Notes under the pieces: model-generated | What the model saw: the letters and a program-made list of their open reading frames with translations, nothing else | The model's database searches: none | What the model was told of the DNA's origin: nothing | Part shown: positions 1 through 6,021 of the stretch, in pieces | Layout: each line of letters opens with the position of its first letter | Position numbering within the stretch: position 1 is the stretch's first letter | Made by a program: the position numbers and the translations under genes | Source of the DNA: Rhodospirillales bacterium | GTDB lineage: Bacteria > Pseudomonadota > Alphaproteobacteria > Rhodospirillales > Defluviicoccaceae | Assembly (NCBI GenBank): GCA_030622775.1 | Contig: JAUXFS010000087.1 | Span: forward strand, 1 to 7,138 | Reading direction: 5' to 3' | DNA: 7,138 bases

Positions 1-253
1 AGATCAAATGTTACCTACGCCGGACATATCCCGTTTTAGCGACACAAGCCTTCCCCCCAGGTTAGACACTCCCTGACCCATACTGTAGAGTAGATTGCTC
101 GGGGAGCGTTGAACAACCGGGGGTCTCGCATAGGGCCGCGCGGCAACCAACAGCAGGAGAACCGTGACCCTCGCGGGCCGTGCCGGCGATACCGATGCCG
201 ATAGTAGCGGCTCCGAAGGCTTTTGATTCGTCATTTGCCAAGAGGGTTGGGTC
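1..253. other. Non-coding leader upstream of the LysR gene
   Basis: I see no convincing gene here on either strand. A long open frame on the - strand crosses this stretch but lies mostly antisense to the regulator, and its translation looks like no known family. The stretch includes a 10-bp perfect palindrome (GCCGCGCGGC, 135-144) and three imperfect tandem copies of a CGATAC-like hexamer at 187-204. I looked for a sigma70-type promoter: the best pairs (for example TTAGAC at 62-67 with TGTAGA at 84-89) match the consensus too poorly to call. The promoter and any autoregulatory site of the LysR gene should lie here. Confidence 0.55.
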
Positions 254-1156
254 ATGAAACTTAGGCAGCTCGAATTCGTCATATGGGTTACCCGATTAGG
301 AAGTTTCAGTAAGGCTGCTTCCAAGCTTCGCATTGCCCAGCCGGCCATCAGCAAACAGATCCACGCCCTTGAAGACGAATTCGGCGTCGAGTTGTTCCAC
401 CGGGATGGCCATGGCGCCGTTCCGACGAATGCGGCGAAGATACTGTGCAGGGCTGCCGAGGGGATATTTGCGCAACTCGACGAAGCGAAGACCGCTATTC
501 TGAATTCCAAGGAAAGTCCTACGGGGGTCGTCCGCTTGGGCGTGCCCCCTTCGTTATCGTCCAACTTCGCCACGAACGTGGACGACCTTATCAAGTCCCG
601 ATATCCGGGAATATGCCTCAAGATCATCGAGGGATGGACGGGGTTTCTGTATGACTGGATCGTCGGCGATACGATCGACTTGGGCATCATCTACAGCAGT
701 CAGGCTACGGAGCACTTGGTTTGGGAGCCCTTGGTCACGGAAGACATTTGCGTGATCGGCATGCCTACGGACAAGCCTTGTCAAACGGACTATTCCCTTA
801 CCCAGGTTGCCCAGCTTCCCTTGGTTCTGCCGCCGCGTCCGCATGGCCTCAGGCTTGTTATCGACAAGGTGTTTTCCAAGCACGGATTGTCGCCGAACGT
901 TGTCAGTGAGGCCGAGGTCTGGAGAATTCTCAAAGACCAGGTCGAACGCGGGGACGTTTTCGCGCTCTTGCCGCCATCGGAAGTGCGTGAGGAGATCGAA
1001 TCCCATCGGCTTTGTGCGACGCCGATTGCCAAGCCGGGGATCAAGAGAACCCTATGTATCGCGCGTTCCGGCCAGAAACGCCTGACCAAGGCCGTGGAAA
1101 AGGTCTTTGAAACGATTTTCGACGAAACCAATCGGCGCCTGCGGAAGGACCAGTAG
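254..1156 (+). CDS. LysR-family transcriptional regulator (Nac/Cbl-like)
   Basis: A 300-residue protein of normal length for a LysR regulator, acting as a DNA-binding dimer or tetramer in the cytoplasm. The winged helix-turn-helix occupies roughly residues 3-62, with the typical SFSKAASKLRIAQPAISKQI recognition region at 17-36. A linker helix follows (about 63-90), then a type-2 periplasmic-binding-like effector domain from about 91 to 290. Effector-domain stretches such as RYPGI (116-120), EGWTGFL (126-132) and LPPRPHGLR (192-200) resemble the Nac/Cbl-like branch, which often responds to nitrogen or sulfur status; this is family resemblance only. The start is ATG 254: AGAGGG at 241-246 lies 7 nt upstream, and an in-frame TGA at 224-226 leaves no upstream ATG, GTG or TTG. 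It converges on the transport operon and may regulate it, but no operator can be identified because the operon promoter is outside the window. GC content is somewhat lower than in the operon. Confidence 0.95.
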   Translation: MKLRQLEFVIWVTRLGSFSKAASKLRIAQPAISKQIHALEDEFGVELFHRDGHGAVPTNAAKILCRAAEGIFAQLDEAKTAILNSKESPTGVVRLGVPPSLSSNFATNVDDLIKSRYPGICLKIIEGWTGFLYDWIVGDTIDLGIIYSSQATEHLVWEPLVTEDICVIGMPTDKPCQTDYSLTQVAQLPLVLPPRPHGLRLVIDKVFSKHGLSPNVVSEAEVWRILKDQVERGDVFALLPPSEVREEIESHRLCATPIAKPGIKRTLCIARSGQKRLTKAVEKVFETIFDETNRRLRKDQ

Positions 1157-1160
1157 CCTC

Positions 1161-1181
1161 TTCCGGTCCCGCCGGCCGGAA
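1161..1181. terminator. Possible shared stem-loop between convergent genes
   Basis: TTCCGG (1161-1166) and CCGGAA (1176-1181) form a perfect 6-bp stem with a 9-nt GC-rich loop. It sits 4 nt after the LysR stop and 20 nt past the livF stop on the other strand, where a bidirectional terminator would be expected. Neither strand has a following U tract, so it is not a canonical intrinsic terminator. A separate 10-bp palindrome, CCTGATCAGG (1197-1206), spans the livF stop codon. Confidence 0.3.
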
Positions 1182-1201
1182 AGTATCGGGAACACCCCTG
1201 A

Positions 1202-1930
1202 TCAGGCGTTGACAGCCTTTCCGAGATACGCCTCCAAAACGCCGGGATGGTCGAGAATTTCCTCGCGCGAGCCCGACGTCATGACCGTTCCTGATTCAAG
1301 GACATAGGCGCGGTCACAGATGCTCAGCGCCATCCGCGCCATCTGCTCGACCAAAAGAAGCGTGACGCCGCTGTCGCGAAGTTTTTTGAAAGTGTCAAAA
1401 AGCGAACGCACCAAAATTGGGGCAAGGCCCAAGGACGGCTCGTCCAGCATCAGGAGTTTCGGGCGACTTATCAGAGCTCGAGCCAAGGCGACCATTTGCT
1501 GCTCGCCGCCACTCAACAGGCCCGCCTTCTGGTTCACACGCTCTCGGATACGGGGAAACATCTCCAACAGCTCGTCCATATCCTGTTTGACGGCGCGCGA
1601 CTGTCCGGCCCTCAGGCGCCGAAACGCCCCCAGTTCAAGGTTTTCGAGCACGGTGTGATCAGGGAAAAGCTGCCGCCCTTCGGGAACCATGCACAGGCCG
1701 CTCCCGGCGATCCTGGCGGCGGACGAACGGGTTATATCCTCACCATTGAACGCAATGCGCCCGGAACCGGCGCGGTGCAGCCCCGAAATGGTTCGGAGCG
1801 TGGTCGACTTTCCCGCCCCATTGCTGCCCAAAATCGTGACGATCTCGCCCTCGCGCACGTTGAACGAGATGCCCTTGATGACTTCGAGCGACCCGTACCC
1901 GACCCGCAGGTTTTCCACGTCAAGCATCAT
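1202..1930 (-). CDS. livF: LivF-type ABC transporter ATP-binding protein
   Basis: The second ATPase of the importer; it hydrolyses ATP on the cytoplasmic face to drive uptake. From ATG 1930 it is 242 residues, normal for LivF. Visible motifs are Walker A GSNGAGKST (36-44), Q-loop region PEGRQLFP (83-90), signature LSGGEQQ (139-145), Walker B LLMLDEP (159-165) and the LivF-type LLVEQ switch region at about 193-197. LivF proteins usually read VEQNA here; this one reads VEQMA. The frame stays open to an ATG at 1969, but those 13 extra residues lie inside the preceding gene, have no ribosome-binding site and do not match the usual LivF beginning. The adjacent ATGs at 1930 and 1927 give the family-like MLDVENLRVGYG start; a weak GGGA lies 9 nt before 1930. 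The gene overlaps the end of the LivM-LivG gene by 11 bp, suggesting coupled translation. It is the last gene of the operon. Assignment to the family is firm; the substrate is not. Confidence 0.93.
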   Translation of the reverse strand: MMLDVENLRVGYGSLEVIKGISFNVREGEIVTILGSNGAGKSTTLRTISGLHRAGSGRIAFNGEDITRSSAARIAGSGLCMVPEGRQLFPDHTVLENLELGAFRRLRAGQSRAVKQDMDELLEMFPRIRERVNQKAGLLSGGEQQMVALARALISRPKLLMLDEPSLGLAPILVRSLFDTFKKLRDSGVTLLLVEQMARMALSICDRAYVLESGTVMTSGSREEILDHPGVLEAYLGKAVNA

Positions 1931-3749
1931 CGGCCGTCGTCCCAAGGTATGCTTCGATGACCCGCTCATCGCGCTGAATCGAAGCCGGATCGCCGCGGGC
2001 GATGACCTGCCCGTAATCGATCACGGTAATGTGGTCCGAGATCGCCGACACAAGGTCCATGTGATGTTCGACCAGCAGGATGCCGATACCCAGTCGGCGC
2101 AGCGACGCGATAAGGTCCTTGAGGGTGTCGATTTCCTCGGAGACCAGCCCTGCGGCGGGTTCATCGAGAAAAAGGAGACGTGGCCGAACCGCCAGCGCAC
2201 GGGCGATTTCCAATAGTCTTCTATGTCCGTAGGACAGGGCGTTGGCGGGAGTATTTACATGATCGCCCAACCCAACGAACTCCATCAAGGATTTCGCTTC
2301 CTCGAACCGCAACTGCTCTTGATTGCGTCCGCGGCCCGTTCTGAACAGCGAATCCCATAGCCGCGTTTCCGAATGCAGCTCGAATCCCACCATGACGTTC
2401 TCGACGGAAGACATGTCACCGAACAACTTGATGGTCTGAAAGGTCCGGGAAATTCCAAGACGAGCCGCGGCGTGCAAAGACGATATTTTCAATGGATTGC
2501 CGAGAATTCGTATGGTTCCTGCATCGGGCTTGTAAAAGCCCGAGAGGAGGTTGATCAGCGTCGTTTTCCCGGCGCCGTTGGGGCCGATGACGGCATGGAC
2601 CTGTCCGGGCATGATCGTGAAGGAGAAGTTCGCGAGGGCCGTCAGGCCACCGAACGCCTTGGACAACCCCTGAACTTCCAGAAGCGGCGAAGATTGCGCA
2701 TCCGAGACCACGGCAGGATTGTCGGTTCCCGCAACCGGGGCAGGGTCTGAACGGTTTTTATCGATGGGTTCGACCGAAAATCCCGGGGCAACCGAACCCG
2801 GACGGCGCTGAAAGACTCCCGCGACACCCTTCGGCAGAACGTACAGCGTAACCAGGATGAAAACGCCGTAGACGATCAGGCGAATCCGGTCGAAATCGTG
2901 GAGAAGTTCGGGCAGCAGGGTCAGGACGGCGACCCCGATCAGGGGGCCGGCCAGCGTTCCCGCGCCGCCAAACAGGACCGCCAAGAGAAAGAATATGGAA
3001 CTGAAAAACTCAAAACTGTCCGGGTTGACGAAGTTCTGTTGATGGGCGAACAAAGCCCCGCCGAACCCGGCGAATGCGGCACTGATGATGAATACCTTTA
3101 CCTTCTCGTGATAGACATCGATTCCCACCGAGGCCGCGGCGATCTCGCTGTACTTGACCGCCTGCAGGCGGCGGCCGAACTCCGACTGAATAAGGTTGCG
3201 CTGGAGAATCATCGCCATAACGACCGCCGCCAGGGCGATATAGTAGTAATACGGCGTGGTGAGAACGAACGAACCGATTCGCGCTTTCGGTACGGCCGTG
3301 ATGCCCAGCTCGCCCCCGGTAACGCTGACCCACTCAAGGAGGATCTTCCAGATGACCCATCCGAAAGCGATGGTCACCATCGCCAGGTATGGGCCCTTGA
3401 CGCGAAGCGAGGGGTATGCGAGCAGGGCCCCGAAAACCGACGCGACGATCGTGCCCGCGACCATCCCAATCCAGACATTCAAACCGGAAGCGACGATCAT
3501 CGGGCTCACTTCCAGGCCCTTGCTGACCAGCGCCGAGGTATAGGCACCCATGGCCATCAGGGCGGCATGTCCCAAAGATATCTGCCCGCCGTACCCGGCG
3601 AGAATATTGAGGCCGATCGCGACGACCGAGTAGATGAACACAAGAATGAGCATGAACAGGTAGTAGGTTCCGGGCGTCACCATCGGCGCCATCACCAGCA
3701 ACAGGAGCCCCACCGACAACGCCCACCGGCCCGCCATGTGCGCGCTCAT
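1920..3749 (-). CDS. livMG: LivM-LivG fusion: ABC permease joined to ATPase
   Basis: A 609-residue protein carrying two transporter subunits. Residues about 1-312 are a LivM-type inner-membrane permease with some eight to nine hydrophobic segments and family stretches GGQISLGHAALMAMGAYTSA (54-73), SLRVKGPYLAMVTIAFG (114-130), TGGELGI (144-150) and GGAGTLAGPLIG (261-272). A polar, Pro/Asp/Ser-rich linker spans about 313-355. Residues about 356-609 are a LivG-type ATPase: Walker A GPNGAGKTT (389-397), Q-loop RTFQ (435-438), signature LSYGHRR (505-511), Walker B LLFLDEP (525-531), switch His562 in EHHMD, and the LivG-type ending VIEAYLG (597-603). The frame is unbroken, and the only nearby internal start (GTG, V347) has no ribosome-binding site, so this is a true fusion. 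ATG 3749 has GGGAG 5 nt upstream and overlaps the livH stop by 4 bp (ATGA), implying translational coupling. The permease C-terminus must face the cytoplasm for the fused ATPase to work. Such fusions exist elsewhere in proteobacteria. Confidence 0.95.
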   Translation of the reverse strand: MSAHMAGRWALSVGLLLLVMAPMVTPGTYYLFMLILVFIYSVVAIGLNILAGYGGQISLGHAALMAMGAYTSALVSKGLEVSPMIVASGLNVWIGMVAGTIVASVFGALLAYPSLRVKGPYLAMVTIAFGWVIWKILLEWVSVTGGELGITAVPKARIGSFVLTTPYYYYIALAAVVMAMILQRNLIQSEFGRRLQAVKYSEIAAASVGIDVYHEKVKVFIISAAFAGFGGALFAHQQNFVNPDSFEFFSSIFFLLAVLFGGAGTLAGPLIGVAVLTLLPELLHDFDRIRLIVYGVFILVTLYVLPKGVAGVFQRRPGSVAPGFSVEPIDKNRSDPAPVAGTDNPAVVSDAQSSPLLEVQGLSKAFGGLTALANFSFTIMPGQVHAVIGPNGAGKTTLINLLSGFYKPDAGTIRILGNPLKISSLHAAARLGISRTFQTIKLFGDMSSVENVMVGFELHSETRLWDSLFRTGRGRNQEQLRFEEAKSLMEFVGLGDHVNTPANALSYGHRRLLEIARALAVRPRLLFLDEPAAGLVSEEIDTLKDLIASLRRLGIGILLVEHHMDLVSAISDHITVIDYGQVIARGDPASIQRDERVIEAYLGTTADDA

Positions 3750-4621
3750 GCCCGCTCCCGCGTCGGCTTGCCGAACAACCCTTCGGGCCGCAGGAAGAGC
3801 ACCAGGATCATGAAGGAAAAGCCCAGGATATCCCTGATCCCGGTAAAGAAGTATCCAGAGGCGAGCGCCTCCAGCGCCCCGTAGGCGATTCCGCAGAAGA
3901 GAATCCCCCGGGGAGCCCCGAGCCCCGCGATAATGGCGATGGCGAACGCCTTGAGGCCGAGGACGGTGCCCATCTGCGCTTCGGCAAATGTTATCGGCAC
4001 GATGATGAATCCGGCAATGCCCGCAAGGACGCTGGTAAGCACGTAGGAAGAAATGCAGATCAGCCGCGTGTTGATGCCCATAAGGCTTGTGACGTCGCTG
4101 CTATGGGCGGTCGCGCGGAAGGCCTTGCCGAGAAGCGTCTTGTAATAGAAGACGTGCAGCAGAAAAAAGATGACCAGGGCGGTCACAATGACCAGAAGCT
4201 GTTGCGGGAATATCGCGAAAGAGCCGAACCTGATGATTCCGCTGCCAAAGAACGAAGGAACGGGCTCGGGGTTCCTGCCCCATATCAATTCGGCGACGTT
4301 GATGAACAGGAACCCGACCGCCAGGGTGCTCATGACCCATACGTCGCTGCCGGTGCGGAAAAAGGGATAGACGGACACCCTTTCGCCGACAATCCCCAGA
4401 ACAACCATGATCACGATGACAGCCGCCAACGTAATCAATAGGTTGAAGCCGAATATCACGTGGAACGTGAGGGTCAGCATCCCCCCCATCATCACCCACA
4501 TGCCAAGGGCGAAGTTCAGCACCCGCATGGTGGTAAAGGTGATGCTGTAGCCGACGGCAATCAGGCTGTAGATGGCGCCGGTCGCGATGCCGCCAATCAG
4601 AATGTGAACGAAGAACTCCAC
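3746..4621 (-). CDS. livH: LivH-type ABC transporter permease
   Basis: One of the two inner-membrane subunits forming the translocation channel. From GTG 4621 it is 291 residues, typical of LivH, with about eight hydrophobic segments. In numbering from the alternative TTG start (293 residues), recognisable stretches are LNFALGMWVMMGG (37-49), the cytoplasmic loop contacting the ATPase around GKAFRATAHSSDVTSLMGIN (167-186), GLKAFAIAIIAGLGAPRG (224-241) and LFLRPEGLFG (277-286). No ATG is available near the 5' end. TTG 4627 is the farthest possible start because TAG lies in frame at 4631-4633. GTG 4621 gives the family-like MEFFVHILIGG and has AGGGG exactly 6 nt upstream, so I prefer it, though TTG cannot be excluded. 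The gene follows the binding-protein gene after a spacer of 86-92 bp and overlaps the LivM-LivG gene by 4 bp. The substrate is unknown. Confidence 0.93.
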   Translation of the reverse strand: MEFFVHILIGGIATGAIYSLIAVGYSITFTTMRVLNFALGMWVMMGGMLTLTFHVIFGFNLLITLAAVIVIMVVLGIVGERVSVYPFFRTGSDVWVMSTLAVGFLFINVAELIWGRNPEPVPSFFGSGIIRFGSFAIFPQQLLVIVTALVIFFLLHVFYYKTLLGKAFRATAHSSDVTSLMGINTRLICISSYVLTSVLAGIAGFIIVPITFAEAQMGTVLGLKAFAIAIIAGLGAPRGILFCGIAYGALEALASGYFFTGIRDILGFSFMILVLFLRPEGLFGKPTRERA

Positions 4622-4627
4622 GGGCAA

Positions 4628-4632
4628 CCCCT
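4628..4632 (-). promoter_or_regulatory. Ribosome-binding site of livH
   Basis: On the - strand this reads AGGGG, 6 nt before GTG 4621. It abuts TTG 4627 directly, which would leave TTG dependent on the weaker GGGA further upstream. This spacing is the main argument for the GTG start. The site lies inside one copy of a 10-bp direct repeat whose other copy begins at the end of the binding-protein gene. Confidence 0.5.
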
Positions 4633-4670
4633 ATCCCACATCTTCGACGGCGTGGCGATCGAGAAGAAGT

Positions 4671-4700
4671 GCGGGGGAGGCACAATCGGCGTACCCCCGC
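4671..4700 (-). promoter_or_regulatory. GC-rich intercistronic stem-loop after binding-protein gene
   Basis: GCGGGGG and CCCCCGC (4671-4677 and 4694-4700) form a perfect 7-bp all-GC stem around a 16-nt loop. On the transcribed strand the structure starts 13 nt after the binding-protein stop codon and ends about 50 nt before livH. No run of T follows it, so it is not a standard terminator. Hairpins at this place in ABC operons often protect the binding-protein part of the mRNA from 3' exonucleases or partly stop transcription, so that more binding protein than permease is made. That role is inferred here. Confidence 0.5.
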
Positions 4701-4713
4701 ATCGACCCCTATC

Positions 4714-5967
4714 CTATTTCAGGGTTAGGTTCTTGGTATCGATGTACTTTTTCTCGTTGCTGTCGAGAACGATGTACGGTCCCGTTCCGTCATACTTGAC
4801 CTCCAGAAGCTGTCCGTTCGTCCACCGGCCGAGGATCATGTCGTCCTCCGTCAGCGCGTCGTGGCGGTCCCGGGTGAAGACAGGCCGCTTGAAATGGGTG
4901 ATCAGGCCGTCGAACTCGGGAACGTTCTCAAGACCGGCACGTATCTCTTTCGGGTCGGTGCCGACCTCGCCGATGACCTTGGCGAGCAGGTAAATCGCGT
5001 CATACGCGGCAAAGAAGAACGGCGGTCCATCAATGCTTTCCCCGTTGTAGCGGCGGGAGTATTCCTTGAGCACCGCTTGCCGTTCCGGCGACTGCGGGCC
5101 ATCAATGGAAATCGTTGTGCTGACCAGCACGCCTTCGCCGCTGGGACCCGCCGCCTTCCAGAACGCCGGCGCTGCGATTCCCCAGGCGGAAGCGTAAGGA
5201 GTCGTGTTGTTCAGCTTCTGTTTGGTACGGGTCACAAACGAGTTCTCCCGGGCGAGGCCGTAGTTGATGATGACCTCGGCGCCGGCGCCTTGTAGCTTCA
5301 GGATCTGCGGCGTCATGTCGGTGTCGGCGGTGTCGTAGGTCTCGTCGGCAACCGCGGGTTCGCCGAGCTCCTTCAGGCGGCGGTTCAATTCACCCCGTCC
5401 GGTAACGCCCCAACCGGCGGTCCAGGTCAGCAGGCCCACCTTCTTGTAGCCGAATTTCTTGACCATGGAGTCGACGAGGAAATTTGCCTGACCACGCCCG
5501 AACATGCCGAGGCGGAAAACGTAATTGTCTCTCTTTTCCTCCCAAGCCTTGTTTTCGGTGATCTTGGTCGCATCGGTGGCCGGGCAGACGATGGGAACCT
5601 TGAGTTCGTCATTGATGATCGGCGCGGTGGCCAGCATCGCGGCGCTGTTGGTCGTGCCCAACAAGGCGATCACCTTTTCGCGTTCGACCAGTTCGCGGTG
5701 GTTGGCAACCGTTTTCACCGGCTTGTGTTCGTCGTCCCGGACGATCAGAACGATCTTCTTTCCATCCACGCCGCCGTTGGCGTTTATGTTGTCGATGGCC
5801 ATTTCGGCGCCGCGCCGGATGGACACGCCCACGAACGCGGCCGGTCCGCTCAAGGCGGCGGAAAGACCGATCCGGATTTCCTCCGCCGCTTTCGAAGAGC
5901 CTGGAAATCCCACTAGGGTCGCACAAGCCGCAAACAGCGCAGCCGTCTTCATCATCGATCGTTTCAT
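4714..5967 (-). CDS. Periplasmic solute-binding protein (LivJ/LivK-like)
   Basis: A 417-residue periplasmic binding protein (type 1 fold, Peripla_BP_6) that captures the solute and delivers it to the LivH/LivM channel. The N-terminus is a Sec signal peptide: charged MKRSMMK, hydrophobic core to about residue 21, and probable cleavage after SKA (25-27), leaving about 390 residues. IRIGLSAALSGPAAFVG (31-47) and RRGAEMAIDNINANGGVDGK (51-70) are typical first-lobe stretches. LLGTTNSAAMLATAPI (102-117) and VPIVCPATDATKITE (124-138) correspond to the regions lining the ligand pocket in this family. The C-terminal lobe includes PFFFAAYDAIYLLAKVI (316-332). ATG 5967 has an excellent GGGAGGAG site upstream, which rules against the in-frame ATGs at codons 5 and 6. 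It lies between the amidase and permease genes in the same direction. The strong site fits the high abundance binding proteins need. The natural ligand is unknown; the branched-chain amino acid name is only a family label. Confidence 0.93.
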   Translation of the reverse strand: MKRSMMKTAALFAACATLVGFPGSSKAAEEIRIGLSAALSGPAAFVGVSIRRGAEMAIDNINANGGVDGKKIVLIVRDDEHKPVKTVANHRELVEREKVIALLGTTNSAAMLATAPIINDELKVPIVCPATDATKITENKAWEEKRDNYVFRLGMFGRGQANFLVDSMVKKFGYKKVGLLTWTAGWGVTGRGELNRRLKELGEPAVADETYDTADTDMTPQILKLQGAGAEVIINYGLARENSFVTRTKQKLNNTTPYASAWGIAAPAFWKAAGPSGEGVLVSTTISIDGPQSPERQAVLKEYSRRYNGESIDGPPFFFAAYDAIYLLAKVIGEVGTDPKEIRAGLENVPEFDGLITHFKRPVFTRDRHDALTEDDMILGRWTNGQLLEVKYDGTGPYIVLDSNEKKYIDTKNLTLK

Positions 5968-5974
5968 CCTTTTT

Positions 5975-5982
5975 CTCCTCCC
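5975..5982 (-). promoter_or_regulatory. Strong ribosome-binding site of the binding-protein gene
   Basis: The - strand reads GGGAGGAG followed by a 7-nt A-rich spacer to ATG 5967. It is the strongest Shine-Dalgarno match in the window and fixes the start. The rest of the 54-bp gap to the amidase gene (5968-6021) contains nothing I would call a promoter or terminator, so read-through from the amidase gene is likely. Confidence 0.8.
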
Positions 5983-6021
5983 TTCAAAAAGCTTAAGTTA
6001 TTTTCCTCACTTACGCCCCAC

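Larger units (their letters stand above)
4627..4714. repeat. 10-bp direct repeat bounding the intercistronic spacer
   Basis: ACCCCTATCC occurs at 4627-4636 and again at 4705-4714 (GGATAGGGGT on the transcribed strand), 78 bp apart. One copy touches the last base of the binding-protein stop codon; the other includes the livH ribosome-binding site. The repeat encloses the stem-loop at 4671-4700. The 68 bp between the copies show no matching terminal inverted repeats, so an insertion element is not supported. Confidence 0.55.

Noticed and set aside
62..89. Sigma70-like promoter TTAGAC - 16 nt - TGTAGA
   Set aside because: The boxes match the consensus at only about 2 and 3 of 6 positions, no better than chance.
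4..690. 228-codon open frame on the - strand across the leader and the LysR gene
   Set aside because: It is antisense to a clear LysR gene over most of its length, its protein resembles no family, and long antisense frames are common in GC-rich DNA.
1931..1969. Longer livF start at ATG 1969
   Set aside because: It adds 13 residues encoded wholly within the LivM-LivG gene, has no ribosome-binding site, and does not match the usual LivF N-terminus.
2898..3884. 328-codon open frame on the + strand
   Set aside because: It lies antisense to the LivM domain and the end of livH. Its composition (very rich in Arg, Asp, His, Gln) is what the complement of membrane-segment codons gives.
4627..4714. 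Miniature transposable element in the livH spacer
   Set aside because: The direct repeat is present, but the enclosed 68 bp lack terminal inverted repeats and resemble no known element.
5917..5967. Lipoprotein signal (Cys15 after FAA) in the binding protein
   Set aside because: The -3 residue is Phe and the hydrophobic stretch before Cys15 is too short. The SKA site at 25-27 gives a better ordinary signal-peptide cleavage.
5994..6013. TAAGT/ACTTA inverted repeat between the amidase and binding-protein genes
   Set aside because: A 5-bp AT-rich stem with a 10-nt loop is too weak to support as a terminator or operator.
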